Shown one piece after another: positions 50,979-60,706 of a DNA stretch of 64,000 bases (its first letter is position 1; each line of letters starts with the position of its first letter). Origin of the DNA: CAWDMC01 sp963803295 (GTDB lineage Bacteria; Acidobacteriota; Terriglobia; UBA7540). The DNA lies in contig CAWDMC010000009.1 of NCBI GenBank assembly GCA_963803295.1, forward strand, positions 496,001 to 560,000. Direction: 5' to 3'. The notes beneath the pieces were generated by a model. That model ran no database searches, was not told the DNA's origin, and was given only the letters and a program-made list of their open reading frames with translations. A program made the position numbers and the translations under genes.

Positions 50979-53264
50979 TCAACGGCGAGCTGCTGCTCCG
51001 TCGGGAGGCGCTCTAAAACATCGCCATGAGCGAAGGTACTTTCGCTTCCACGTACCGAGCGATCCGGAATTGGGCGACGTGCTCCTGGCCAATATGCCCG
51101 AAAGCTGGCTCGACGGCGACCCCGACTTTTTAGCAACTGTGGAGGCCGCCGATGAACCCGAAGACTGCAGAACATCACCGCAGCAAACTGGCTTACATTT
51201 ACTTGCGGCAGTCGACGCCGGGTCAAAACGTTTCAATACTTGAAATCCTGTTTTGCCCTCCACTATTTCAATCCGCGCATCGATTGGAATACTCTGCCAA
51301 ACCTGATGCCGTCCGCTGGGCCAATCCACGTTCAGAGAATCGATCGTTTGGTGCGCTCCCAAACCGAAATGAACTATTCGACTATTCATGCTACCAAACC
51401 CTGATCCCCCATCTACTTGTTGGTATACCCGCTTATCTCCGCAAAGAGCCATAAGGCGAGAACCGATAGCGTCGCGATTGGAAGCTGTTCCAATCAGTCG
51501 AACCTCCAACACATGATTGGACGTTCCCAGGTTTTGATACAGTCGGGAGTGCAGTCTGGATGCCATATAAAATCCACCTCGCGCCCCATAAAAGCTCAGC
51601 CGGCCACTGTCGTCGTAGTCTGAAAAGACAGTTCCGTGAAGCATACCGAAGTCAAGGATTCCCGCGGAAAGACCGACATCAACAAAATGGCCCTTGCCGT
51701 CGTTATGGTAGAGGGGTTTGGGTTCCGCCCAATCTAACTGAGGATTCCCTGTGCCCAATATGATGTCCGGGAACCCGTCATCATCCACATCGCCGATTCC
51801 CGCGGCCATAGCTCCATGCCAACCGGTAATCCCTGCTTGTTCCGTCACTCTTGTAAAGGTTCCGTCTCCATTGTTGTGGAACAGAAGTTGGCGTTTCTCC
51901 GGCGGAACAGGAGCCCCCGATATGTAGTGTGCCAACATCAAATTTTCTTCGCCGCCCGGATAGGTGGATACAAAGATGTCGGGCTTCCCGTCATTGTCGT
52001 AATCCAGAAAGCTGGCGGTATAGTTGGCGCTTGGGCATTTGAAGCCTGCGTGTTCCGAGACGTCTTCGAAAAGGCCCTCACCCAGGTTGTGGTACAAGGT
52101 GCATTGGGAGTCGAAGCTGACGGCAAACAAGTCCTGACGCCCGTCTCCATCATAGTCGCCCCAGGTGACGCTCATCCACCGTGCCCTCTTCGTAAACCCG
52201 GCTTTGGCTCCTACCTCTGAGAACCTGTCGTTGTTACCGAGGTTATGGTAGAGCAGGATGCGCTGACCGCCGGCATGAACAAGCCCAGTGGCAACCGCCA
52301 CATCGAGTTTCCCATCGTTGTCATAGTCGGACCAGGATGCCCCGAAAGCATTCAGTCCTCCACCCAGGCCGGCTTTCTGGGTGACGTCTTTAAAGTGTTG
52401 TCCATGCTCGTTGTGATATAAGAAAAGGCGGTTATCTCCCCCCCAACCATTGCCAGTTAAAAGAATATCTTGAAAACTATCATTGTCATAATCGACGAAG
52501 TTAGCTCCATAACAACCCAGCCCGATGGGATCAGTTAACCCGAGCTTCCGCGAAACGTCGGTGAACTTCCCGTTACCAAGATTTCGAAACAAAGTGAAGG
52601 GGCCGCGCTCGGAACATACGAGCAAATCATCGCGTCCGTCACCATCAAAGTCACCCCACGCCGCTCCCCGTCCCATCGAAACGATGCTGACTCCTGCCGC
52701 CTCCGCTACGTCCTGAAAGTGCACCGGAGAGGGTTGAAGTGGAGGGGTAACTAATTGACAGTCTATCGGTATGCCGTCAAGAGGTCGCCGGGCCAGCAGC
52801 GTCAAAGTTCGGAGCATCCAGCGATACCGGACATCCTGGGGTTTATCGCGGCAGGCTTCCAGCGCATAGGGGATTCCCTGCTCGTAGTTCTCCTCCAGAC
52901 GGATGTAAATCGTCGCCAGGGTATACGGTATCCGCGCATCGCCGGGATAAGCCCTCACCAACGGCGTCAAGGCGCGAATGGCCTCTTGCAGTTTGCCGGC
53001 CAACAAGGGCGATTGGGCCTCCTCCATCTGCGCGTTATCCCAAGGCGTATGTTGAGCAGAAGGGTGTCCCAGTCCCAGTTGCATAGACGGATCCCGCGTT
53101 TGTGCTTGGCCAATCGTCAGAACGGCAGTTACGAGGCTCAGGATAAATAGAATTGAGCGGAATATGGACTTTAACCTGAACAAGCTGCAGAGTTTCCCAT
53201 CACTCTCAGAAGTTCGCCTCGCTTTAGCTCTAGACGATGCGTGCCGTAGGGAAGAAGGCTTCAT
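50979..53264 (-). CDS. Secreted CRTAC1/FG-GAP (ASPIC/UnbV) protein with an aberrant C-terminal tail
   Basis: From ATG 53264 the product is 761 residues. A hydrophobic leader at about 35-55 (FRSILFILSLVTAVLTIGQAQ) suggests a later start at a TTG near 53,190 is also possible. A TPR-like stretch follows (IRALTPLVRAYPGDARIPYTLATIYIRLEENYEQG). Then come eight or so FG-GAP/VCBS units of CRTAC1 type (AAWGDFDGDGRDDLLVCS, NFVDYDNDSFQDILLTGNG, GIGDVDDDGFPDIILGTGN), and an ASPIC/UnbV ending (VYQQVDGGSGFGSMNSRIVHFGLG ... IEIVEGKTGFQVLKRF). After position about 51,230 the frame runs on for roughly 84 residues that are simply the antisense of a truncated recombinase region, so the natural stop has been lost. 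The product is probably extracellular and binds calcium. It is divergent from the TPR gene. Confidence 0.82.
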   Translation of the reverse strand: MKPSSLRHASSRAKARRTSESDGKLCSLFRLKSIFRSILFILSLVTAVLTIGQAQTRDPSMQLGLGHPSAQHTPWDNAQMEEAQSPLLAGKLQEAIRALTPLVRAYPGDARIPYTLATIYIRLEENYEQGIPYALEACRDKPQDVRYRWMLRTLTLLARRPLDGIPIDCQLVTPPLQPSPVHFQDVAEAAGVSIVSMGRGAAWGDFDGDGRDDLLVCSERGPFTLFRNLGNGKFTDVSRKLGLTDPIGLGCYGANFVDYDNDSFQDILLTGNGWGGDNRLFLYHNEHGQHFKDVTQKAGLGGGLNAFGASWSDYDNDGKLDVAVATGLVHAGGQRILLYHNLGNNDRFSEVGAKAGFTKRARWMSVTWGDYDGDGRQDLFAVSFDSQCTLYHNLGEGLFEDVSEHAGFKCPSANYTASFLDYDNDGKPDIFVSTYPGGEENLMLAHYISGAPVPPEKRQLLFHNNGDGTFTRVTEQAGITGWHGAMAAGIGDVDDDGFPDIILGTGNPQLDWAEPKPLYHNDGKGHFVDVGLSAGILDFGMLHGTVFSDYDDSGRLSFYGARGGFYMASRLHSRLYQNLGTSNHVLEVRLIGTASNRDAIGSRLMALCGDKRVYQQVDGGSGFGSMNSRIVHFGLGAHQTIDSLNVDWPSGRHQVWQSIPIDARIEIVEGKTGFQVLKRFDPASTAASKCKPVCCGDVLQSSGSSAASTVAKKSGSPSSQLSGILARSTSPNSGSLGTWKRKYLRSWRCFRAPPDGAAARR
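51152..51232 (+). pseudogene. Serine recombinase, 5' fragment only
   Basis: The plus strand starts at ATG 51152, with GGAGG seven bases upstream, and reads MNPKTAEHHRSKLAYIYLRQ followed by STPGQ. The YIYLRQSTPGQ string is the N-terminal catalytic strand of large resolvase/invertase-type recombinases and contains the nucleophilic Ser. Identity to the family ends at about 51,230, where the antisense sequence becomes the end of the CRTAC1 gene. The rest of the recombinase is missing, so this marks a deletion or insertion breakpoint. Confidence 0.75.
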
Positions 53265-53520
53265 TGAATGTCTCTCGGAAGACAGGCCGCTCAGGGGGTG
53301 TAAATTATTCCTGGCCGAAAATTTGGATCCCATCTACCATCATTTATCTTAGACTTGGAATTGCCTATTCCCGTGCCGGATAAATGCAGCCAGCGCGGAA
53401 GCGCTTAGGGCGAGCCATGCAAGGTGACGCAGGAATCGTCTACAAAAGAGCTGCCGGCCTTCTCGAGCAATCGGATCGAACCCAAATGGCCTCGAGAACT
53501 CTCCCTGTGAGTGTGGAACG

Positions 53521-55596
53521 ATGAAGCGTGGAACCGTGACAAGAAGATCAGCACAAATAGTAGCTTGCTGCTGCCTGGTGCTTTTCCCCGGCATAGTCGC
53601 TCGTGCCTTCCAGAAAAGTCAGGACGTCGCTGCCGAGATCAGTCGCGCACAGGCTGCTCAGCAGCAAGGCGATTATAAGACAGCAGAAGAAATTTACCTC
53701 AGACTCTTAGAAAATGATCCTGATTTGTTCCCTGCTCAATTTGGCCTTGGAGCGACCTTTTATCTGGAGCGAAAATACGATCAATCAAACACCTACATAC
53801 TGAAGGCCGTGGAGAGACAGCCAGACCTGTTCCCTGCCCTGCTTCTGGCGGGAGCTAACTTCCTTAAGCTCGGGCACCCGGGCCAAGCAGTTCCTTACTT
53901 GAAGCGGGCGGTACGAGTGCGATCAACGGACGAATTTGCAAACCACAACTTGGCCAGCGCTGAATACCTTGCAGGAGATTACCGAGCGGCTTGTGCCGAC
54001 TATATTCGTTTTCTCCGTATGGAAGGAAGACAAAATGACGTCTTGAGTTGGTTCGGCTTCGGAGAAACCGCAATCTCGCTCAGCCGTGAAGTCTCGGGCC
54101 AACTGGGGGATGTTCCCCCTTCCAACCCTTACCGGCTTCGCTTCCTCAGTTCCGTGTACGAGCAACTGGAAGAATGGGGCTTGGCAGCCTCGCGGCTCGA
54201 AATGCTTAAGAGTCAACCGGCCTGGCGCACTTGGGCGAAGCTTCACCTGGGACAAGTTTACCTTCGGCAGGCCAACGCGGCTCCGGCAGTCGACGAGTTT
54301 CAACAGGCTCTTGCCTCCGACCCGGAATCAGCGGAGGCGCATTTCGGACTGGGCGTAGGTTGGCTCATGCAAGGAAGGCAGGTGCCTGCCATTCCGGAAC
54401 TCGTTGCCGCGGCGCGCCGGAATCCCTGGCTGTTCTCGCACCCGGAATCAATTCAGCAGACTGTGTCGTCGCATGTCGAACTCGTCCCGGAACGTAAAGG
54501 TAGTGGAAATCCTCTCGTGGATGCCTTTATCGAAAGGCTAGCCACCTCAACCGCCAATGCGGACGCGGCGCAGTCGCGCCGTTTCCTCGCCACATTGCAC
54601 TCGGCATGCGAGGAGCACCATCGAGAGAATGAGAAGAAGGTAGAAGCGGCACTTCGAACCGGCGTACCCGCCAAGGTTCAGTTGAGTCTGGCCGCGGGCC
54701 TTCTGGAGGAGGGCGATGTCGCCGGCGCCTCGGACCTAGTTCGCAAGCTGCCCCCATCGGCACAAAGTGACCGGGACCTTCGTTCGATCCTAGAGGCGAA
54801 ACTTGCGGTGACTAGAGAAAAACCGCTCGATGCTGCGGAGGGAGTGCTGCCGTTACTGGGAGGCAAGCAGACACCCGAGAATTGCCTCACGATATCAACA
54901 CTGCTGCAAGAAGTTGGAAAGCAGGCCATGGCCGAAGTCTTGAGGATCTCCCCTGCAAGCACTTTTGCCCATCTGCTTCGTGCGCAAGTTGAGGATGCCC
55001 GTCATCAAACCGCGATAGCCATAAGCGAGTATCAAGAGGCGGTTCAGGCAGCTCCCAACGATCCCACAACCCATCTCAAATTGGGGGATTACCTCTGGCA
55101 GAAAGGAAAATTTGATAAAGCTATCGTGGCCCTTCAAAACGGCATCAACCTAGATCCTTACAACGCTCCCGCCTACTATCAGCTGGGAGATTGTTATGTG
55201 AATATGGCGGAAGCCAAGAAAGCTCTGCCCTTTTTGGAAGACGCAGTTCGCCTGGATCCCACTCTGGACGCTGCCTTCAAAGACCTTGGAAAGATCTACT
55301 ATGACCAAGGTGACTATGCGGAGTCTGTCCGCGCGCTGAAGAAAGTGGCGGACCACGATTCGGACGGTTCGGTAAACTACCTGCTTTTCCGCGACTATTC
55401 GCGACTGCAAAATGCTAAGGAAGCAGCAGCCAGTCTGGCAAGATTTAGGGAGCTAAAGAAAGCGCACGCCAACAAGGAGCTCTTTAATGCCGAGGTCGCC
55501 CTCTCTCAGGAAAAAACCTCGGGCGAGTCAAACTCCTCGCCACTCACTTCTGGGGAGCCGCCTGCAGATCCAGCAATTAACCCCAAGCCGAATTGA
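53521..55596 (+). CDS. Secreted tetratricopeptide-repeat protein
   Basis: A 691-residue protein with a leader (RRSAQIVACCCLVLFPGIVARAFQ). At least five TPR units lie in the N-terminal half (AQAAQQQGDYKTAEEIYLRLLENDPD, AQFGLGATFYLERKYDQSNTYILKAVERQPD, LHLGQVYLRQANAAPAVDEFQQALASDPE). Three or four more follow in the C-terminal half (LKLGDYLWQKGKFDKAIVALQNGINLDPY, YQLGDCYVNMAEAKKALPFLEDAVRLDPT, KDLGKIYYDQGDYAESVRALKKVA). It is a scaffold for protein contacts in the periplasm or outside the cell. It is divergent from the CRTAC1 gene (256 bases apart), and such pairs recur in acidobacterial glycan loci. Its last ~90 bases overlap a possible minus-strand gene. Confidence 0.88.
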   Translation: MKRGTVTRRSAQIVACCCLVLFPGIVARAFQKSQDVAAEISRAQAAQQQGDYKTAEEIYLRLLENDPDLFPAQFGLGATFYLERKYDQSNTYILKAVERQPDLFPALLLAGANFLKLGHPGQAVPYLKRAVRVRSTDEFANHNLASAEYLAGDYRAACADYIRFLRMEGRQNDVLSWFGFGETAISLSREVSGQLGDVPPSNPYRLRFLSSVYEQLEEWGLAASRLEMLKSQPAWRTWAKLHLGQVYLRQANAAPAVDEFQQALASDPESAEAHFGLGVGWLMQGRQVPAIPELVAAARRNPWLFSHPESIQQTVSSHVELVPERKGSGNPLVDAFIERLATSTANADAAQSRRFLATLHSACEEHHRENEKKVEAALRTGVPAKVQLSLAAGLLEEGDVAGASDLVRKLPPSAQSDRDLRSILEAKLAVTREKPLDAAEGVLPLLGGKQTPENCLTISTLLQEVGKQAMAEVLRISPASTFAHLLRAQVEDARHQTAIAISEYQEAVQAAPNDPTTHLKLGDYLWQKGKFDKAIVALQNGINLDPYNAPAYYQLGDCYVNMAEAKKALPFLEDAVRLDPTLDAAFKDLGKIYYDQGDYAESVRALKKVADHDSDGSVNYLLFRDYSRLQNAKEAAASLARFRELKKAHANKELFNAEVALSQEKTSGESNSSPLTSGEPPADPAINPKPN

Positions 55597-55784
55597 GCCC
55601 CACCCTTGCCCTTTTTCCGCAAGACAGGATCAAAGGATCTGGCCGCCACGCCCCGAATCTCCACATACCCGAGGGGCGCTTTGCCAGAAAGAGGCACCAC
55701 CTCCGATTTCAGATGCGCCTGGGCGTGCCCCATGGCTGCCGCAAGAAGCAATCCGACGAGAAATGAAAGGTGCGCGAGTTTCAT
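55506..55784 (-). CDS. Short secreted protein, possibly a truncated gene (uncertain)
   Basis: A 92-residue frame with a convincing signal peptide (MKLAHLSFLVGLLLAAAMGHAQA), then SEVVPLSGKAPLGYVEIRGVAARSFDPVL. It lies 88 bases downstream of the GH106 gene on the same strand, so it could be the next gene of that transcript. Its last 90 bases are antisense to the end of the TPR gene and read as low-complexity Gly/Ser, suggesting the original 3' part is gone. I do not recognise the family, and a chance open frame is possible. Confidence 0.4.
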   Translation of the reverse strand: MKLAHLSFLVGLLLAAAMGHAQAHLKSEVVPLSGKAPLGYVEIRGVAARSFDPVLRKKGKGGAQFGLGLIAGSAGGSPEVSGEEFDSPEVFS

Positions 55785-55872
55785 GGCACGACCTCAGTCA
55801 AAAAGGCTCTGGTTGCTGGAATGGCTCGCGAAAACGTTTGGAAGTCCGATCGTGACTGACATTTGGGGCTCG

Positions 55873-58800
55873 TCAAACAGCTTGCAGCCTCACCGGCCCA
55901 AGCAAGCCGGACTCCGGAAGCGGATCGCCTTTCTTGACAAGATGGCTGGCGTCACTTTGGGTGAAGCGCCTCCCGGGCGGCAAGGAAGCATCCCCGATCA
56001 GCCGATTCGCCCAGAGATTTACGACGTCAATCTCCAAAAGGTTGCCGGTAGCCCGCAGCGCCTCCGTGATATCCAAGCGGAATGGCTTGGTCCAGAGCAC
56101 TCCCAGGTCCTTGCCGTTCAAGCGTACTTCCGCGAGGTTCCTCATCTCTCCCAAATCGAGAAGTATCCTGGCCCCGGCTTGCTCGAGTGGCCGAGGCAGC
56201 TCGAACGTCTTTCGGTAGGTCGCGACTCCAGAGTAGTACTTGATTCCCTCCTCCGGCCGCTTCGTCCAATCGTCCAGGTTCTCGAATACCACCGATTCCG
56301 GGCCACCCCATTTCGGGTCAAAGTGGACGGTCCAGGGACCCTTTAGTTCAACTGAGGCCAAGGTCGCAGGGAAATTCGGCCGCCTCGCCTTTGGCTCCGA
56401 AGAAGAACGGTGGAAGATAACAAAGAACGACTGGTACGGCGCGAATGTCATCGGCACGACGGTTCGTCCGTTCTCATACCGGAAATCAGTTGCGTCCCAG
56501 TTTCGGCCGTTCACAGGTTCCCAGATCTCGGGCTGCTTGCCGCTGATCCTGAATACGCACTGCACCTCCAACACGGCATCCTGCCGATTGGCAACGAAGT
56601 AGATCTCCGTGTCGTCCAGCCTTCGATGGGTGAAGTTGAATTTCGACGCTGGCGTCGCACCCTTAACCTCGAAATCCGGTAAGACGTTCATTCCCAGTAG
56701 TAGGGTGGCCGGATCTTTGCCCCATACAAGACGGCCTTGCCCGAGCCGCCGATCGCCGGCCGCCGTATCTCCTGGCCCCCACATCTCGTCGGCAAGCCTT
56801 TTTACATCCTCGTCAGATTGCGGATAGCCGGTCATGCCCATTGCCCGACAGGGCCGGCTTCCGAGCACCGTCGCGCCGGCTTCGATCAATTCTCTGATCT
56901 TGTCCAGCACCGGAAGTGACATCCCATGATCTTCCGGCAGCACCAGCATCCGGTAGCTCATTCCATCCGGAAGAAACAGTCGGCCCGGCCGGGCCGAGAG
57001 GCGGTTGAGCAGAACCTCGGCATTGAGGCCGTCGAAGTCATACCCGGACGGAAGGGCTGGCTTCAGAAGCTCCTTCCCCGGTACGAACTTGGTCGTTCCT
57101 TCTCCGTAGAAATAGATGGCATCGGCGGTGAATTGCCCTTGCTGCAACAGGTACTGGCAGCGTCCCAGGTAATCAAAGAAGGCCTTACCCTGCCTTTGCC
57201 AGGTGATGTGCCGGTTGATGATTTCATAACCCGCGGTATCCGCCCCGGGTATTTCGTTGGTCTGATTCGTTGAGCAAAAGATCACACATTGCTGCAAGCC
57301 ATCGCTGAAGGCCTGGTCACCGAATCGCTTCATCACGCCGGGGTAGCACTGGTACGGCCGCAGCCAAGTGCTGAACGCCTCCGACTGAATCAGGGGCTTG
57401 CCGTAAATATGGGCCGCCGAGGCCGCAGTCCGGACCGAATCGCAGAAATGATAGAACTGCGACATAATGGGCGTGGCCGTCCAGAACTCGCCCTGTGGTA
57501 CGTCCGCCTGGCCAAACGCCTCAAGGCCGTCGATGTGCGGAAACGGGTATGTCCCGTAACCGTTTTCGTGGTTCGTCTTCAGTTGGTGCTGATGGGCAAG
57601 CTCACCAAGCCGGGCGTAGAACGCCGTGTACAAATCGCCCATCGTCCGCCTGTAGTCCCAAAGAAAGCGGTTCGACACCTCGCGGCTGTCGACAACCCTT
57701 TTAGCCAGCGCGGGCAAGTACGGCAGTAGATCATATCCCCTGTGCTTGCGGAATTGCTCCCGAAACTCATCGGTCCAGGTAGGTAACTGTCCGTGCTCAG
57801 AGACACCGTATTCGTAGCTGTCAATATGTACGCTCGAGAACGTCTTTCCCGCAAGAGGGCCCGCATCCTCAATCATCGGTCTGACCACGGTCTCAAAATT
57901 GGCGTCGGCCGAAGCCGTCTTGAACAGGTCAAGTTCGTAACCGCAGGTGAATCCGGACTCACAAGTACTGCGAGGAGGTGTCCCCTGTAGGGTGTAACCG
58001 AAGCGCAGAATTGTCCACCGTCCGGAAGGAGCTTGCCACACCACACGCCCATGCCCGTCCATGCTTGCCGTCAGATTAATGACCTCGGCAGCGCGCACAT
58101 CAAAGTCCTCCCCCGGGTATTCCTCCTGCAATACGGCCGGACCCTGTTCGGGATAATCCCAGAAGCTCCGGTTCCCCGACTTAAAGGGCCACCATTTTAG
58201 CCCACGACGAAGATATGGCTCGTCACCTTCGCGCAGGAACCATACCTCAGAGATTTGTAGGTCCGGCACGTAGGCTGACTTGATGAGCAATCGATAACAG
58301 CTGGCGCAGGTCGAGGAAAAACGCAGGCGCTTCGCCCGACCTTTCTCCATGACGAAGCTCAGTACGCTGCGAAAACTCCCGTCATCCTCTTGAGCCTGCA
58401 GTTCACACTCCTGAGGTCCAGCCTCCGCCGCCGGGGCCACGTAGAGTCCGGACGTCAGCAACGGCTCGCCGAACTGAAACTGCAGCCAAGCGGGCTTTTC
58501 TTTCGTAGGTGCAAGGGCAGGGTCTGCCCTCCAGAACGTGTCAGGATCACGGTCGCTGACAAACTGCACGGGCCAATTCCACTCGCCGACGTATCCGCCC
58601 AGAGTAGAACTGGCAGAGACAGAGAGAGGAGTGACCGGGCGCCTATCGCGCTCCCGAAAAGCCAGTACCGCCACGTCCCGATAGTAGCCATCCACCAGGA
58701 GCGGCACCGGCAGAACCATTTCGGTCATGCGTGGTCCGTCTACCTGAATCTCCGAATACACCAATTTCTTCGCCGCGATGTCTTCCGTAGCCCACGTGCC

Positions 58801-59232
58801 TCCCGTTCCGAACCCGTTGGCAATGTTCGCGTTGAATTCCAGGCCAAGCCGGGCGGTCGCGCGAACCAGGTAGCTGAAACCCTCACTCCATGGCTGACTC
58901 AACTGACCCACCCCACCGTCACCGAACGAGATCCCACCAATCCCCAGCCTTTTGAGCGCCTCCAGGTCCTTCGTGATGCCGTCGGTATTGTCGTACTCCG
59001 ACCATAACCAGAAAACCCACGGCTTCGCCGAATTTGGCGGCGTGTGAAAGCCTTCCGCAAGACGGTGCGCGTGGCTCGCCATACCTGCGGCTGGAGCCAC
59101 CGCAGTCTGAACCCTCAGACCCCGCAGACCTGGATAAGCAGCTAATAGACTGGCTGTCGTTTCCAGGAAGGTCCTGCGGCCGACCACGGGCTGACTGGGG
59201 GAGTTTGAACTTTTGTTTGACGAGTTATTCAT
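55873..59232 (-). CDS. GH106-type alpha-L-rhamnosidase, exported by Tat
   Basis: A 1,119-residue protein from ATG 59232, with TGAGGTC eight bases upstream and a Tat leader (VVGRRTFLETTASLLAAYPG). The GH106 barrel is seen in PPNSAKPWVFWLWSEYDNTDGITKDLEALKRLGIGGISFGDGGVG, FNANIANGFGTGGTW, FSSVHIDSYEYGVSEHGQLPTWTDEFREQFRKHRGYDLLPYLP, LKTNHENGYGTYPFPHIDGLEAFGQADVPQGEFW and KPLIQSEAFSTW. A discoidin-like insert lies at about 230-370. The C-terminus ends in a GH2-type galactose-binding domain (GPWTVHFDPKWGG ... GARILLDLGEMRNLAEVRLNGKDLGVLWTKPFRLDIT). It removes terminal rhamnose from plant pectin or plant glycosides; which linkage is not readable from sequence. It is the centre of the 55.8-63.8 kb minus-strand glycan cluster. 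Confidence 0.9.
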   Translation of the reverse strand: MNNSSNKSSNSPSQPVVGRRTFLETTASLLAAYPGLRGLRVQTAVAPAAGMASHAHRLAEGFHTPPNSAKPWVFWLWSEYDNTDGITKDLEALKRLGIGGISFGDGGVGQLSQPWSEGFSYLVRATARLGLEFNANIANGFGTGGTWATEDIAAKKLVYSEIQVDGPRMTEMVLPVPLLVDGYYRDVAVLAFRERDRRPVTPLSVSASSTLGGYVGEWNWPVQFVSDRDPDTFWRADPALAPTKEKPAWLQFQFGEPLLTSGLYVAPAAEAGPQECELQAQEDDGSFRSVLSFVMEKGRAKRLRFSSTCASCYRLLIKSAYVPDLQISEVWFLREGDEPYLRRGLKWWPFKSGNRSFWDYPEQGPAVLQEEYPGEDFDVRAAEVINLTASMDGHGRVVWQAPSGRWTILRFGYTLQGTPPRSTCESGFTCGYELDLFKTASADANFETVVRPMIEDAGPLAGKTFSSVHIDSYEYGVSEHGQLPTWTDEFREQFRKHRGYDLLPYLPALAKRVVDSREVSNRFLWDYRRTMGDLYTAFYARLGELAHQHQLKTNHENGYGTYPFPHIDGLEAFGQADVPQGEFWTATPIMSQFYHFCDSVRTAASAAHIYGKPLIQSEAFSTWLRPYQCYPGVMKRFGDQAFSDGLQQCVIFCSTNQTNEIPGADTAGYEIINRHITWQRQGKAFFDYLGRCQYLLQQGQFTADAIYFYGEGTTKFVPGKELLKPALPSGYDFDGLNAEVLLNRLSARPGRLFLPDGMSYRMLVLPEDHGMSLPVLDKIRELIEAGATVLGSRPCRAMGMTGYPQSDEDVKRLADEMWGPGDTAAGDRRLGQGRLVWGKDPATLLLGMNVLPDFEVKGATPASKFNFTHRRLDDTEIYFVANRQDAVLEVQCVFRISGKQPEIWEPVNGRNWDATDFRYENGRTVVPMTFAPYQSFFVIFHRSSSEPKARRPNFPATLASVELKGPWTVHFDPKWGGPESVVFENLDDWTKRPEEGIKYYSGVATYRKTFELPRPLEQAGARILLDLGEMRNLAEVRLNGKDLGVLWTKPFRLDITEALRATGNLLEIDVVNLWANRLIGDASLPPGRRFTQSDASHLVKKGDPLPESGLLGPVRLQAV

Positions 59233-59524
59233 CGGATTGACCTCAGGCACAATCAGGTGAATTGCGACCGGACAGCACGGGAGTACGACCCTCGGCCCCA
59301 TGAGGGCGGCCGCAAGGCCGGTTAAGCGAGTCGCACCTCATGGTCGAACACGTTACCGAAGTTTCGAACGGGAGCACTCATTTAAGCAGCCGAAACCAAA
59401 TCAGGGAGGTTGGGATGATTTCCGATTGCCCTCAATGCCGCATAAACACGGCCCACAGCCAAGGTGACCCGGGAACACTCCTTGAAACTGTGTCCGATTC
59501 GCAATTTGAACTCGACCCGCGAGG

Positions 59525-60625
59525 CTATGGCTTTGTGGATGCAATACCGCGGGCGTACTTCTGTGCTTGCTCCCAAGCTCCAGCGCAAATAAACCATGTG
59601 AAATGAAAACGCCTCATACCTTCCAGATCGCGCGAAAAGACGGTACCAAAAACCCGCCGCGGTGCCGCCCAGACCGCGCCATACATCAGAACGACATACT
59701 CAGCATTCTCCCGAACGAAAACTTTGCTTGTTCCCCAGTCTGAACTCGGGACGACCGTGGCAAATCCCACGCTATGCGCTGCATCCTGGTACCGCCCTGT
59801 GGCAATGGCTGGGGCCTCCGAACTCGCGCACGGGGTCTTTTCCGTGCAACGTTCCGGATAAGATGATGAGTACTCATATTCCCAGGGTGCAACACCCTCC
59901 AAAGACCACTCGATTGGCTGCGGGGGTGACGGACGGACATTAATTACGCTCTGCTCTAGCTGCAGGTAGTAGGAGGGCGAACCACCAGGATTCCTTACCC
60001 ATTTCGCAAGAGTCTCAATCGTGAAGGGAGTCGAATATCCAGGTGGGAAATTATCAGTGATCCGTCCTGCCCAAACACCCAGCAGCGGTTCACGCTGAAA
60101 CGAGCCGTCCACACCCGCATCAACCATCATGGCGAAGGCGCGCATGCTCTGTTCCCCGCTGCACGCCACCCCCGCGACCGAAGAAGGAATACCCATGCTT
60201 GATCCACCTTGGTCCATGTGCAAGGTTGACCAGTACGGACTTAATCCTTTCAGCGTGTCTTCACTGCCATGCCGGAAGATGTACATTGTGACGTTCGCGC
60301 CCGCGGTCTTCCCGAACAGGACCTCTCGGCCTTGATACCGAAGTGAGATCAAGGTGGCGCCGTGAGTGAGGTCGAAACGCGCCTCCTGTTCTCTCGCCGG
60401 GTCCTTCAGGACGACAATCTGGACTGACTTGATTACGTCTGGCGACTGCCAGTACTTCACGACATTGACCGGGTAATCTTCTGTGTGGCAGCGCACGTCG
60501 GGAATCTTCTGCGCAATCGCTTTTGACCCAATCGTGAGTGCCACCAGGAGAAGTAGAGAAAATTTCCGACCAACGGTGGCTTCTGCTTCAGATCTGCATT
60601 CCCTCCTGCGATAACGCATACACAT
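59525..60625 (-). CDS. Secreted protein of unknown function, possible mutarotase-like beta-sandwich
   Basis: A 366-residue protein starting at ATG 60625, with GGAGGT seven bases upstream. The signal peptide is KFSLLLLVALTIGSKAIA. The mature part is beta-rich and includes RFDLTHGATLISLRYQGREVLFG, similar to the opening of galactose-mutarotase-fold proteins, where a sugar ring binds a curved sheet. The later region has aromatic residues typical of carbohydrate binding (WSLEGVAPWEYEYSSSYPE). No catalytic residues are certain. It lies between the GH106 gene and two GH71/99-like genes, so a glycan-binding or processing role is plausible. Confidence 0.6.
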   Translation of the reverse strand: MCMRYRRRECRSEAEATVGRKFSLLLLVALTIGSKAIAQKIPDVRCHTEDYPVNVVKYWQSPDVIKSVQIVVLKDPAREQEARFDLTHGATLISLRYQGREVLFGKTAGANVTMYIFRHGSEDTLKGLSPYWSTLHMDQGGSSMGIPSSVAGVACSGEQSMRAFAMMVDAGVDGSFQREPLLGVWAGRITDNFPPGYSTPFTIETLAKWVRNPGGSPSYYLQLEQSVINVRPSPPQPIEWSLEGVAPWEYEYSSSYPERCTEKTPCASSEAPAIATGRYQDAAHSVGFATVVPSSDWGTSKVFVRENAEYVVLMYGAVWAAPRRVFGTVFSRDLEGMRRFHFTWFICAGAWEQAQKYARGIASTKP

Positions 60626-60706
60626 CGATAACCTCCAACGGAGAAACAGCCTGTTTGGAAGGAACATTTGGCTCAACAATTGGTCCATGAGACCACCTTT
60701 GGTTTG

